Shown piece after piece: positions 45,423 through 53,453 of a stretch of DNA of 64,000 nucleotides. Below the pieces are notes generated by a model, which worked only from the letters and a program-made list of their open reading frames with translations, was not told where the DNA came from and made no database searches. The position numbers and the translations under genes are program-made. Origin of the DNA: Paraburkholderia aromaticivorans (GTDB lineage: Bacteria > Pseudomonadota > Gammaproteobacteria > Burkholderiales > Burkholderiaceae); assembly GCF_012689525.1 (NCBI RefSeq), contig NZ_CP051515.1:62001-126000 (forward strand). The letters run 5' to 3'. Every line of letters starts with the position of its first letter. The stretch's first letter is position 1.

Positions 45423-46112
45423 ATGACCACACCCGTCAACGACGTCGACGCCGCGCTCGTCACGCGGCGCTCGATTCGCGCCTTTCTGCCCACGCCGGTG
45501 CCGCGCGCCGATATCGAAGCCATTCTTGAAGCCGCCAGCCGCGCGCCGTCGGGCACCAATACGCAGCCGTGGAAAGTCTGTGTGGTGACGGGCGAGTCGC
45601 TGGCGCGTCTCTCACAGGCCTTGCTCGACGCTTACGACGACCCGCAACGCGACGCGCTGTACCAGGAAGAGTATCCGTACTATCCGCATCGATGGGTGTC
45701 GCCGTACATCGATCGGCGGCGCAAAATCGGCTGGGATCTGTATGGCCTGCTCGGCATCGAAAAGGGCGACAAGGCGCGTATGCACGAGCAGCATGCGCAG
45801 AACTATCGCTTCTTCGGCGCACCGGTGGGCTTGTTCTTTACCATCGACCGGGTGATGGAGCGCGGCAGCTGGCTCGACTACGGCATGTTTCTGCAGGCGA
45901 TCATGACGGCCGCGCGCGGGCGCGGTCTCGATACGTGTCCGCAGGCCGCCTTTACACCGTTTCATCGGGTGATTGCGGAGCAGCTCGGCTTGCCGCCTGA
46001 AGAGCAACTGGTGTGCGGCATGTCACTCGGTTTCGCCGACGAAACCGCTTTGGTCAACACGTTACGCACCGAGCGCGAACCAGTCGAACGGTTCACGCGA
46101 TTTCTCGATTGA
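45423..46112 (+). CDS. Nitroreductase-family FMN oxidoreductase
   Basis: A 229-residue protein. The FMN-binding start is TRRSIRAFLPTPVPRADIEAILEAASRAPSG, followed by NTQPWKVCVV. The body is one nitroreductase domain with LDYGMFLQAIMTAARGRGLDTCPQ. It reduces nitroaromatics, quinones or flavins with NAD(P)H. The start is the ATG at 45423. It may share regulation with the HiPIP gene 49 bases downstream. Confidence 0.87.
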   Translation: MTTPVNDVDAALVTRRSIRAFLPTPVPRADIEAILEAASRAPSGTNTQPWKVCVVTGESLARLSQALLDAYDDPQRDALYQEEYPYYPHRWVSPYIDRRRKIGWDLYGLLGIEKGDKARMHEQHAQNYRFFGAPVGLFFTIDRVMERGSWLDYGMFLQAIMTAARGRGLDTCPQAAFTPFHRVIAEQLGLPPEEQLVCGMSLGFADETALVNTLRTEREPVERFTRFLD

Positions 46113-46161
46113 CGGCGCTCGATCGCGATCGAGGCAAGTCCCCACTTTCCATCGGACCTAT

Positions 46162-46473
46162 ATGAAAACGTCGCGTCGCCATTTTCTGCTGCTGGGCGTG
46201 AGCGCAGGCTCAGCGCTCATGCTCACCCGTGCCGCCTTCGCAGACACCGCGAATACACTCAACGAAACCGATCCAAAGGCGCAAGCCGTCGGCTATAGAG
46301 AGGACGCGTCCAAGGTCGACAAAGCGAAGTTCCCCGGCTACGCCACCGGACAAAATTGCGGCAACTGCTCGCTGTTCCAGGGCAAAGCCAACGACGCATA
46401 CGGCGGGTGCACGCTGTTCGGCGACAAGCAAGTCGCCGCGCCTGGCTGGTGCAGTTCGTACTCGAATATGTGA
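46162..46473 (+). CDS. High-potential iron-sulfur protein (HiPIP), Tat-exported
   Basis: A 103-residue protein. The leader SRRHFLLLGVSAGS is a twin-arginine signal ending near AAFADT. The mature part has four cysteines in the HiPIP spacing: Cys66, 69, 83 and 97 (C-x2-C-x13-C-x13-C). It holds one [4Fe-4S] cluster and carries electrons in the periplasm. Tat export fits a cluster assembled in the cytoplasm. The redox partner is not in the window. Confidence 0.92.
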   Translation: MKTSRRHFLLLGVSAGSALMLTRAAFADTANTLNETDPKAQAVGYREDASKVDKAKFPGYATGQNCGNCSLFQGKANDAYGGCTLFGDKQVAAPGWCSSYSNM

Positions 46474-46525
46474 ACCGCAAGAGGCGGCGCGTGATTCGGT
46501 CCGCCGCGCGCCGCGTTCACAGCGG

Positions 46526-46876
46526 TCAATTCAACGCGCTCAGCACCAGTTCGTGCGAACGGCCGATCCACACGGCTGCGTCGCGATGATCGCGTAACGC
46601 GTCGCCGGTATTGGGATGCAGGAAGATGTCCAGCGCGCCGTGATTCAGCGCGAGCCAGCCGACCAGTTCGGCGAACTGCGCCTGCGTGAACGCGAGTTGA
46701 TACGACCACATGGGATGCGGTCCCACCGGGCGCTCGTGAAAGCGGCCCAGTTGCAGTGCGTCGCCCCAGTGCGCGTCGATCTGCTCGCGGAAAGTCCACG
46801 CGGCGTCGCGGCTGCCCGCGTCGAAATACACGTGGGCGTGCCAGCTTGTGATGGCGGAGGTGTCGCGAAAGGTCAT
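46526..46876 (-). CDS. DOPA 4,5-dioxygenase-family protein
   Basis: A 116-residue protein with the family's characteristic histidines: WHAHVYFDAGSRD (near 12), GRFHERPVGPHPMWSYQLAF (near 44), and LNHGALDIFLHPNTGDALRDH (near 77). These small proteins resemble fungal and plant DOPA 4,5-extradiol dioxygenases; the bacterial substrates are poorly known. It lies 35 bases after the GNAT gene on the same strand, so they may form an operon. Confidence 0.85.
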   Translation of the reverse strand: MTFRDTSAITSWHAHVYFDAGSRDAAWTFREQIDAHWGDALQLGRFHERPVGPHPMWSYQLAFTQAQFAELVGWLALNHGALDIFLHPNTGDALRDHRDAAVWIGRSHELVLSALN

Positions 46877-46911
46877 AACAGGTCCGTTGCGTATCAGTCT
46901 TTATCCGACAT

Positions 46912-47385
46912 TCATTCTGCTTCAATTTCCGCCGACGCGCGCGGCGCGCGCCTCATGTGAAACTGTCTCTCATCTTCGCCGACGATCTCGAAGCCGAGGC
47001 GCTCGTACAGTCGCTGCGCGGGATTGCCTTTGAGCACCTTGAGGGTGACCGGCAATGCGTCGGCCTGCGCGGCGCGCAACACCATCTGCAGCGCGCGTTC
47101 ACCGATGCCGCGCCCTTGCAGCGCCGGCGCGATCTGCAATTGCACGACGACCCACTCGGCGCCGGTGCGATGCGCTTTGAGCAAACCGGAGGGCGCGCCG
47201 TCGATGCAAATCACGCGCGCTGTGTCATAACGATGCAGCAGACGCGCGCGATGCTCGGTATCGTCCGACGGTTCGCCGACGCGCGCGAGGTGCTCCGTCA
47301 TGGTCGCCTTGCGCAGCTCGAATAGAAAGGCCTCGTCCGTGTCCAGTGCCGGACGCAGGGTGAAGACAGGTTCTTGAACGGACAT
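46912..47385 (-). CDS. GNAT-family N-acetyltransferase
   Basis: A 157-residue GNAT protein. The acetyl-CoA loop is ALQGRGIGERALQMVLRAA (near residue 88) and the domain ends with RLYERLGFEIVGEDE, the usual beta6-alpha4 region. The start at 47385 (MSVQEPVFTLRPA) is the only reasonable one. The substrate is unknown. It is the first gene before the DOPA-dioxygenase-like gene. Confidence 0.86.
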   Translation of the reverse strand: MSVQEPVFTLRPALDTDEAFLFELRKATMTEHLARVGEPSDDTEHRARLLHRYDTARVICIDGAPSGLLKAHRTGAEWVVVQLQIAPALQGRGIGERALQMVLRAAQADALPVTLKVLKGNPAQRLYERLGFEIVGEDERQFHMRRAPRASAEIEAE

Positions 47386-47762
47386 GTTGGTAACGTTGCC
47401 GGCGTGCCGACGGCCAGTAAGAATGGTCGTGAATTGTTGCGCCAGCAGCGCTTTTTTACCACGCGGTTATGTTTGTGCCTCTCGCGTTTGCTAGTCGCCG
47501 GTCGCGCCGATGCCGTCGTCATAAGGTCCGCGCTGCGAAGGATTCGTGCGCTACCGCGTGCGTTGCTTCAGGCGCGGTCGGCGTTTGCGGCTTGCTGGCG
47601 GCATGTTGCCGGCTGTTTGCGTCGTGCTCGCCGCGGTGCGTGCGATGCGTTTTGCGCTCGTTGGCATGCGCTTTGCTGTTGCCTCATCCGCGAATTGCTG
47701 GCGCGTGCGGGTTCGTACGTCGAACCACCGAGACACGACGCCAACCTGGCATAACAACGAAA
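47386..47762. other. Intergenic region with nothing recognised
   Basis: About 377 bases between divergent genes. Frames here are rich in Arg, Cys and Ala and show no domain, as expected of non-coding GC-rich DNA. No good terminator, tRNA or repeat was found. A weak GCGC-CAGCA-GCGC plus T-run near 47440-47458 is too short to call. Confidence 0.45.
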
Positions 47763-48077
47763 ATGCTGAATACGAAACCACATACGGTCACGCACGGGGT
47801 CGACGGCGACGCGATGACGCTCGTCTTTTATCCCGATACCGGTTGTCTGCGCTTTGCCGATGCCCGCGGCATGTGCCACGAGCTTCGGCCGCCGCATTCC
47901 TGGTTCGCGCTATCGTCCGCGTTGCGCGGCGTGCGGCGCGGTACGCAAGCCATGACGGAAGGGTTGAATGCGCTGCTGCATGAGTTCTGCGCGAAACGTC
48001 CGCGCTGGTCGAGCGCGCATGCTTCGGCCCACTCGACGGTGGTCCAGCGCACAGTGAGCCTGGCCGTGGCGCGTTAG
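47763..48077 (+). CDS. Hypothetical protein
   Basis: A 104-residue protein I do not recognise. The N-terminal part could be a small beta sheet (VTHGVDGDAMTLVFYPDTG, then LRFADARG); the C-terminal part is basic and helical. There are no signal peptide and no membrane segment. The ribosome site is weak. It lies 113 bases before the DUF1488 gene on the same strand. Confidence 0.5.
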   Translation: MLNTKPHTVTHGVDGDAMTLVFYPDTGCLRFADARGMCHELRPPHSWFALSSALRGVRRGTQAMTEGLNALLHEFCAKRPRWSSAHASAHSTVVQRTVSLAVAR

Positions 48078-48190
48078 CGTGCATTGATCAGTCGAAGGAA
48101 CTCGACGCGTGTTTCGCATTTACATTCAGTTTTTTTCGGTGTCGTTCGTTCAACACGGCGAGCGGTTTAACGAACTTTGCGAGGTGGGCC

Positions 48191-48463
48191 ATGGAGATTA
48201 TCGAGTTTGAACCAAGCGTCTCGGCAGACGGACGCGCGGTGATTTTCCAGCTTTCGACGCGAGGACGGGACCTCGAGTGCGCCGTCACGCGTGAGGCCCT
48301 GGAACAGCATTTCTGGTTGCAACGCGACGCCGGCGAGGACCGCGTACTGAAGACTTTCGCGGACGGCCGCAAACGCATTACCGCCGTGGCGGAGAGAAAA
48401 CTGCTGGCGCGTCCAGGCGAAAAAGTGCTGCTGACGATCAGCGATTTTGTCTCCCGCGGTTGA
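48191..48463 (+). CDS. DUF1488-family protein
   Basis: A 90-residue soluble protein with the family order: VIFQLSTRGRDLECAVTREALEQHF, then RVLKTFADGRKRITAVAERKL, then a short C-terminal strand. DUF1488 proteins are common in Burkholderiaceae and have no established function. The start at 48191 has AGGTGGG upstream. A GC-rich hairpin follows the gene. Confidence 0.75.
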   Translation: MEIIEFEPSVSADGRAVIFQLSTRGRDLECAVTREALEQHFWLQRDAGEDRVLKTFADGRKRITAVAERKLLARPGEKVLLTISDFVSRG

Positions 48464-48508
48464 CGAGATCACGCTGCTCGTCTTGCAAGCGCCCATGCTC
48501 GAAGGTCA

Positions 48509-48537
48509 GCGAGCGACGGTGACGCGCCGTCGCTCGC
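48509..48537 (+). terminator. GC-rich hairpin after the DUF1488 gene, possible terminator
   Basis: A perfect 11-bp stem (GCGAGCGACGG / CCGTCGCTCGC) with a 7-base loop lies 45 bases after the DUF1488 stop. There is no T-run directly after it (a T6 run comes about 24 bases later), so classical termination is uncertain. Confidence 0.45.
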
Positions 48538-48980
48538 GTCGTTGCTGATCCGATCGGCGCGTTTTTTCGGCAGTGCGGCCGACGTCGTCGACGACGAACT
48601 GGCCCAGTCAATAACCGCATGTTTCGCAGTGGCGGCGCAGGCTACGCGCTACTCACCTCTGAGGAAATCGGGCTGTTACACCGATTCGCCAAACTGGCTT
48701 GCCAAATCCCTTCGCTTCGCCCAATTGCATTCGCATGTGCCGGAATACACTGTTTTCCATGGAGCGACAAATCACCGAGCCCCATCGACGCGGTCTTCCC
48801 CCGCGTTGTTTTGAACCGTACCGTTGATGGCAGTTTGCCGCGGTTGTCGAACGCAGCAGGGCAGTAAAGCAGTAGGTAGTAGAAGCAATGCAAACGGCGC
48901 GCGATCCATGTAATTTGCGCGTGAATCAGCAGGGGGTTGCAGCCAGGCGATGTTGAAGGCGAAGGACCCGGCTGTGATTG
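48538..48980. other. Intergenic region without supported genes
   Basis: Open frames on both strands lack domains, good starts and ribosome sites. This stretch leads into the repeat array at 48981. I see no promoter that can be called with confidence. Confidence 0.4.
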
Positions 48981-49138
48981 CAGTGAGCAGTTCCGAAACG
49001 AATGTTTTTTCGCAGCAGCAGTATGGGCAGCACGGTTTTATTTGTCGTGGTAGTTCACGCAGAACAGCTTTATTTGCAGTGGCAGTTCATGCAACACAGC
49101 TTCAGCAGGTGTAGTTCAAGTAACAACAGCTTTGCTAG
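48981..49138. repeat. Five imperfect ~31-bp direct repeats
   Basis: Units start at about 48981, 49013, 49046, 49077 and 49108. Each contains an AGTTC-type core (AGTAT in unit 2) at 48989, 49020, 49052, 49084 and 49113, giving steps of 31, 32, 32 and 29 bases. Each ends with a variant of CAGCTTTATTTG. Units 3-5 are the most alike. Period and sequence drift exclude a repeated peptide, because the steps are not multiples of three. The array lies in a gene-free region before a strong terminator. Confidence 0.75.
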
Positions 49139-49200
49139 TTTGCGGTGGGTATACGTCGGCAAGCATCCACGCGCGAGTACGACTGTTCCATCCTGTCAGG

Positions 49201-49232
49201 CCCTGTTCCCTCGCGGGAACAGGGTTTTTTTT
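49201..49232 (+). terminator. Strong intrinsic terminator without an upstream gene
   Basis: A perfect 10-bp stem (CCCTGTTCCC / GGGAACAGGG) with a 4-base TCGC loop is followed by eight T. The nearest upstream gene on the plus strand ended 740 bases earlier, so it probably ends a non-coding transcript that starts in or near the repeat array. Confidence 0.85.
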
Positions 49233-49251
49233 CGTCGTGACACGCGACGCG

Positions 49252-49268
49252 ACTTGCAATTGGCAAGT
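49252..49268. promoter_or_regulatory. Inverted repeat, unassigned operator candidate
   Basis: ACTTGC-AATTG-GCAAGT is a perfect 6-5-6 dyad between the terminator at 49201 and the gene at 49520. Confidence 0.35.
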
Positions 49269-49361
49269 TCGAGCCGATATCCCTACGCTGCGCGCTACGC
49301 TTTTGGCGGAATCGAACAACCGGCGGGCTGCGTAGTGTGGGATGCTGCACACAAACCGGAC

Positions 49362-49389
49362 TTGAAGTCGTTTAAGTCTGTCTTAATAG
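49362..49389 (+). promoter_or_regulatory. Possible sigma-70-type promoter for the gene at 49520
   Basis: TTGAAG and TAATAG are separated by 16 bases and lie about 130 bases before the start codon. Both boxes are fair matches to TTGACA and TATAAT. Confidence 0.35.
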
Positions 49390-49519
49390 TTGCTTGCCAT
49401 GATGGCTGCACAGACTCACATCAGGGCCTGTCAAGCCGCCGGCGTATTGGCGGCGTTTGCCACCGGAGCAGAAGAATTCGGTGGCGAAGCCGAGAGTTAG
49501 AGAAGGAGGTTGAACCGAT

Positions 49520-49993
49520 ATGTCCAGTAAATCGCGAGTCCGCAAGCACAACCAGTCGGCCATGTCCCCGTTGTTGCGCGCGCTGACCTATAGCCGCACC
49601 GCTCATGAGCCGGTTACGTCGGCGATGCTCCTGCAGTGCTACACCGCCCTCGATGCATTCCGGCACGGCCACGGCTCGCGGAATCTGCATATGACCTTGA
49701 GCCGGCATTTGCTGGTATCGCAAGAGTTGGCGCGTCTCGGTCTTGGCGAAGATGTTCCGTCTGACATCGAAAGCGCACATGCGGCGATGGTTCAGCTCGA
49801 TATGCGTGAACACGACGAAGGCGCGTGGGCACTGCAAGACGGCGAATACGCCCGCTTGTGCACGGCGTTGGCGATTCTCGACGGACAACTATCCGTGGCA
49901 TCGCTGAGCGAGATCGCGAGCGCGGAAGCGCGAATGATCGAAGGATTGATGAGGTCCGCGCAGGTGCAGGCGATTGCGGAGGCCGCGGTCTGA
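49520..49993 (+). CDS. Hypothetical protein with strong expression signals
   Basis: A 157-residue protein I do not recognise. It is soluble and mainly helical (LLRALTYSRTAHEPVTSAM, AMLLQCYTALDAFRHG, later LSEIASAEARMIEGLM). A near-perfect ribosome site (AAGGAGGT, 49503-49510) and a terminator at 50034-50058 bracket it as a single-gene unit. The leader upstream is about 290 bases and holds a dyad and a terminator. No close relation to the neighbours is visible. Confidence 0.7.
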   Translation: MSSKSRVRKHNQSAMSPLLRALTYSRTAHEPVTSAMLLQCYTALDAFRHGHGSRNLHMTLSRHLLVSQELARLGLGEDVPSDIESAHAAMVQLDMREHDEGAWALQDGEYARLCTALAILDGQLSVASLSEIASAEARMIEGLMRSAQVQAIAEAAV

Positions 49994-50033
49994 GCCGCCC
50001 GCACGCGTTTCTCCTTTCTCATACGCGCAGATG

Positions 50034-50058
50034 AAACGCCCCACGTGGGGCGTTTTTT
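50034..50058 (+). terminator. intrinsic terminator of the gene at 49520
   Basis: A 9-bp stem (AAACGCCCC / GGGGCGTTT) with an ACGT loop runs into a six-T tract. It lies 41 bases after the stop and just before the convergent lipoprotein gene. Confidence 0.88.
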
Positions 50059-50091
50059 CGTTCAGCCGCGTTGACGTACTAAGGGACGGCA

Positions 50092-52071
50092 CTAATCGTT
50101 GTACGCCGTCGAATCGTAGAACGCGGTTGTGTCCTGCCCGCCGTTCAATTGCACGAGCCGTGAATATCCCGAGGTCAGCGGCGGGAATCCGCAATTCAAG
50201 CAAGTCAGCACGCCGAGCGAATTGCTGCCTGCGCTGACCGTCGCCTGATACTGTCCGACGACGGCAGAGCCGTTCGGCGCGCCAACGAAATAGCCGTCCA
50301 CTTCCGGGGCTGGCCCCGAGGCTGTCAGACCGGTTGCCTGAATCTGCACGGATGTCACCGGAAACGCGAGGTCCTGCCCGTTCATGAGGCCCGACCACGT
50401 CACGCTCGCCGTGCTCTGCAGACCCGCGAGCGAACCGCCGGGCGTCAGGAATTGATTGGCGAAATCCGGCAGCAGCGTCGGCCATACGATCGAGTTGCCA
50501 GCCGCCGCGCTCAATGCGCTGCCCGGATTGATGATCGGCGACTGGCCGAGTTGCGCGCCGTTCCTGTCGTAGAACGTGATCGTGTAGGTCGAGTAAAGCG
50601 GCACGATGCTCGCGTCCACCGGGTGCACGGCGTAGTAGCCGCTCGCGGCGGGCGCGAGGAAGTTCGCTGTCGACGAAATCGATTGCCACGACCAGCGATA
50701 AAACGTCGTGTTGCTGCCGGTCGTGGCAGGCGACACCGGCGCGGCGCTCAACGCCGCGTCCGACAAAGCCAGCGTGCTGCCACCGGGGACCGTGCGCTGC
50801 ATCAGCCAGACCGGCGCGGCGAGACCCGGACCGGTAACGGAAGCCGAATACACCGACGGATTCGACGCGGTCGGGATCGTGATCATCAGGCCCGACTCGT
50901 AACGGTCCACATCGTTCGGCTTCAAATCGAGGAAGGCGCGTCGCGCGATTTGCGAGTTGATCGACACGGCGAATTGCGACTGATTGCCGATCAGATCCCA
51001 GCCAAACTGCGTGCCGTCGGTGAGCGTGACCGGCGTCGCGCGTTGTTGCACGATGCTGTAGAACAGGCCCGCCGACTTGCCGTCCGAGAGCGTGACCGGG
51101 AACTGCACGAGCGTCTGCTGCTTGCCGTTGAGTGCGACGAAGGCGAGCGTCTTCGGCGAACCAAATACGGCGCCGGTCAAGTCCGCATCCGTGAAGCCAT
51201 GGCCGACGGCGAGATCGGTCGAACCGTTCTCCAGGAACGTGGCGTCGATCGCCGGCGAGCAGGACGCGTTGAACGTCCCGGATGCGGCGCAGGCGGTCAG
51301 CAGCGTCGCGAGCGGTTCCAGATAATTCGCGGGTGCGGGTGGCGGGTCGAGTATCACCCCTCGCGTGGTGCTCCTGTTCAGCGCCACGGTCGTATTGGGC
51401 GCGGCATTCGACAGCAGCATCAAGCCGCCGTTAGCGGCCGGGACGACGGACACCGCGTCGATGACGGCGTCGACGCCGGTATGGTCCGGTGTGAACGCCC
51501 CGCCCATCAGATCGAAGTCGATCCCTCCGACGCCGTTCCGCGCGAGGATAGTCCCCAGTATCCCGCTGAGCGTATCGGCTTCGATCTGCACGGTGGCCTG
51601 GGCTACCTTGGCAAGCGCCGTGGGCGACGCGAGGTCGAGCGGGTTGCCGGAGACCGTGAGCATGGCGGCAACCGCGGTGGTCAGCGTCGTGACGTTGGCG
51701 ACGGCCGGCGCCGGGCCGTCCGGTAACTGGGCCAGCACCGAAACGAGCGGGGCGGACAAACGGGCAGCGTCGCTGGCGACGATCAGGAACGGCGGCGTCA
51801 TGCCCTTCACCGAGATCGAGTACACGCTTTGCCCGTTGGCCGACCCGTTAACCCAGACGCCGGTCGAATCGATCACCGTGACATGCGCGTCAGGCATGAG
51901 GCTGCCTGCGGTCACCGTCCCGGTGAGGACGGTCGTCGGGACCGTCGGCGTGCTCGACGAGCTGGAGCCCGAATTGGAGCTGGAGCCGCCGCCACCGCCG
52001 CAACCGCTGAGTTGGAAAAAGGCCAGGGCCACGATGGCGGCAACGCCGTTGCGCACTAACGATCGATGCAT
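50092..52071 (-). CDS. Large lipoprotein of unknown function
   Basis: A 659-residue protein. The leader ends in a lipobox (LSGC) followed by a Gly/Ser linker (GGGGGSSSNSGSSSSS), a common spacer between a lipid anchor and an exported body. The next 90 residues look like a carboxypeptidase-regulatory or Ig-like beta domain (LTGTVTAGSLMPDAHVTVID). The remainder is rich in Ser, Thr, Ala and Gly, strand-forming, without known catalytic motifs. I chose the ATG at 52071; the frame stays open to 52155. It is probably surface exposed. Confidence 0.7.
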   Translation of the reverse strand: MHRSLVRNGVAAIVALAFFQLSGCGGGGGSSSNSGSSSSSTPTVPTTVLTGTVTAGSLMPDAHVTVIDSTGVWVNGSANGQSVYSISVKGMTPPFLIVASDAARLSAPLVSVLAQLPDGPAPAVANVTTLTTAVAAMLTVSGNPLDLASPTALAKVAQATVQIEADTLSGILGTILARNGVGGIDFDLMGGAFTPDHTGVDAVIDAVSVVPAANGGLMLLSNAAPNTTVALNRSTTRGVILDPPPAPANYLEPLATLLTACAASGTFNASCSPAIDATFLENGSTDLAVGHGFTDADLTGAVFGSPKTLAFVALNGKQQTLVQFPVTLSDGKSAGLFYSIVQQRATPVTLTDGTQFGWDLIGNQSQFAVSINSQIARRAFLDLKPNDVDRYESGLMITIPTASNPSVYSASVTGPGLAAPVWLMQRTVPGGSTLALSDAALSAAPVSPATTGSNTTFYRWSWQSISSTANFLAPAASGYYAVHPVDASIVPLYSTYTITFYDRNGAQLGQSPIINPGSALSAAAGNSIVWPTLLPDFANQFLTPGGSLAGLQSTASVTWSGLMNGQDLAFPVTSVQIQATGLTASGPAPEVDGYFVGAPNGSAVVGQYQATVSAGSNSLGVLTCLNCGFPPLTSGYSRLVQLNGGQDTTAFYDSTAYND

Positions 52072-52486
52072 GATTTTCCCCACTGCTCTAATCATTCGAT
52101 TGCTTGTGAATCGGCCGTTTTTTTGCGGGCAGATTTTGCCAATCATTGCGCGCAATCTGGACCGTGCACCGTCCTCAAATTGGAAGCCGGTTATTCACGT
52201 GTGTCAACACGATAAAACGCCACCTTCACGGCGGTCTTTAGTGCGTTGGGGGATGATTTCAACGTGGCGTTATTGTGCCGCACGGTAAAAAGCATTCCTG
52301 ATGACGTGCGCATATTACGAGTCTCCGTAAGACGCCCGATTGGCCGCCGCGTCAGCGCCGGATCGGGTTTGCCGGAGGCTTTCATGCTTGTTAGACTGCC
52401 TCTCGCAAGCCCACCGCACGCGCGTTTTTGTCTTCATACGCCTCCAGGGCGTTCACATCCGCGGCGCGATCAAAATCGGAGACACC
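52072..52486. other. Intergenic region between the lipoprotein and the ECF42 cluster
   Basis: About 415 bases between divergent genes, moderately AT-rich from 52080 to 52330. It should hold both promoters. I found no operator, terminator or ORF that can be supported. Confidence 0.45.
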
Positions 52487-52840
52487 ATGTCTTATATGCT
52501 GCTCATCGTCGAACCCCCGAATCAACGCATTGAACGCGGCGAGGCCGCAGGCCGCGAAGTCTACGATCAGATGGTGCACTTCGCCGCCGATCTGAAAGAG
52601 CGCGGCAAACTGGTCGCGGTCGAATCGCTCACGTCCTTGAATGACGCCGTGCGCGTACAGGTGCGCGACGGCCACCCAAAACTGCTCGACGGCCCGTTCG
52701 CCGAGGCCAAGGAAATGGTCGGCGGGTTCTTTCTCCTCAATTGCGAAACGCGTGAAGAAGCCGTGGCGATTGCCCAAGCCTGCCCGGCCGCAACGTGGTG
52801 CACGGTCGAAGTCCGCAAGCTCGGGCCTTGTTTCCTCTAG
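52487..52840 (+). CDS. YCII-related DGPF-domain protein
   Basis: A 117-residue protein with the DGPF motif (KLLDGPFAEAKEMVGG, near residue 67) and the ferredoxin-like YCII fold. A short N-terminal strand (SYMLLIVEPP) and the end CTVEVRKLGPC complete it. Such proteins are encoded beside ECF42-type sigma factors in many bacteria. It is the first gene of the cluster ending at 55724. No catalytic role is established for the family. Confidence 0.87.
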   Translation: MSYMLLIVEPPNQRIERGEAAGREVYDQMVHFAADLKERGKLVAVESLTSLNDAVRVQVRDGHPKLLDGPFAEAKEMVGGFFLLNCETREEAVAIAQACPAATWCTVEVRKLGPCFL

Positions 52841-52898
52841 CCGGTTCGCGCATCGACAGCATTTGTTCTCGGGGTTTTCCCTGGAGGATCGGCAAGTG

Positions 52899-52925
52899 TG
52901 TCGATCCGGCTGCGCGTTGCTCGTC
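52899..52925 (+). promoter_or_regulatory. Candidate ECF42-type promoter
   Basis: TGTCGA (52899-52904) and CGTC (52922-52925) are separated by 17 bases and lie about 65 bases before the second DGPF gene. As I recall, ECF42 promoters carry TGTCGA at -35 and CG(A/T)C at -10. The match is by eye. Confidence 0.45.
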
Positions 52926-52989
52926 GTGTGAGTAAGAAGCCAGCCTAGGGGCGCGGCTCTCCCTCTCACAACGATAAGGAGTAACGGCG

Positions 52990-53403
52990 ATGCGATTCAT
53001 GATCCTCGTAAAAGCGACCGCTGCCAGCGAAGCCGGTGAGATGCCGGAAGCGTCCCTGATGGCCGCGATGGGCGCGTACCACGAAGAACTGGCCAAAGCC
53101 GGCGTGCTGCTCGACGCCACCGGCCTGCAACCGAGTTCGAAAGGCTGGCGCGTTCGCTACAGCGGCGGCAAGCGCTCGCTGGTCGACGGCCCGTTTCCGG
53201 AGACCAAGGAACTGATTGCCGGCTACACGCTGATCCAGGTGCGCTCGCGTGAAGAAGCCATGGAATGGGCGCGGCGCTTTCCGGCGCCGTTCGGCGAGCA
53301 AGCGGACGGCGAAATCGAAGTGCGTCAATTGTTCGAACTCGACGACTTCGAACCCGGCCCGGAGTTGGACCGGTTCCGCGAACTGGAAGCCGGCAAGCGC
53401 TGA
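52990..53403 (+). CDS. YCII-related DGPF-domain protein
   Basis: A 137-residue protein of the same family as the one at 52487. It opens with RFMILVKATAASEAGEMP and has the motif LVDGPFPETKELIAGYTLI (near 63). The last 30 residues are acidic (LFELDDFEPGPELDRF). The ribosome site AAGGAG lies directly before the ATG. Genes for SRPBCC and VOC proteins follow at 53454 and 54038, and the sigma factor closes the cluster. Confidence 0.88.
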   Translation: MRFMILVKATAASEAGEMPEASLMAAMGAYHEELAKAGVLLDATGLQPSSKGWRVRYSGGKRSLVDGPFPETKELIAGYTLIQVRSREEAMEWARRFPAPFGEQADGEIEVRQLFELDDFEPGPELDRFRELEAGKR

Positions 53404-53453
53404 AGCGGAAACGCAAGGCGCGCGCCGCTCCGGTTTTATCGAGAGGATTCATC

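Noticed and set aside
48619..48893. Short frames on both strands between the DUF1488 gene and the repeats
   Set aside because: No ribosome site, domain or plausible neighbour.
49002..49586. 194-codon frame through the repeat array
   Set aside because: It crosses the repeats (whose period is not a multiple of three) and the terminator at 49201, and overlaps the gene at 49520.
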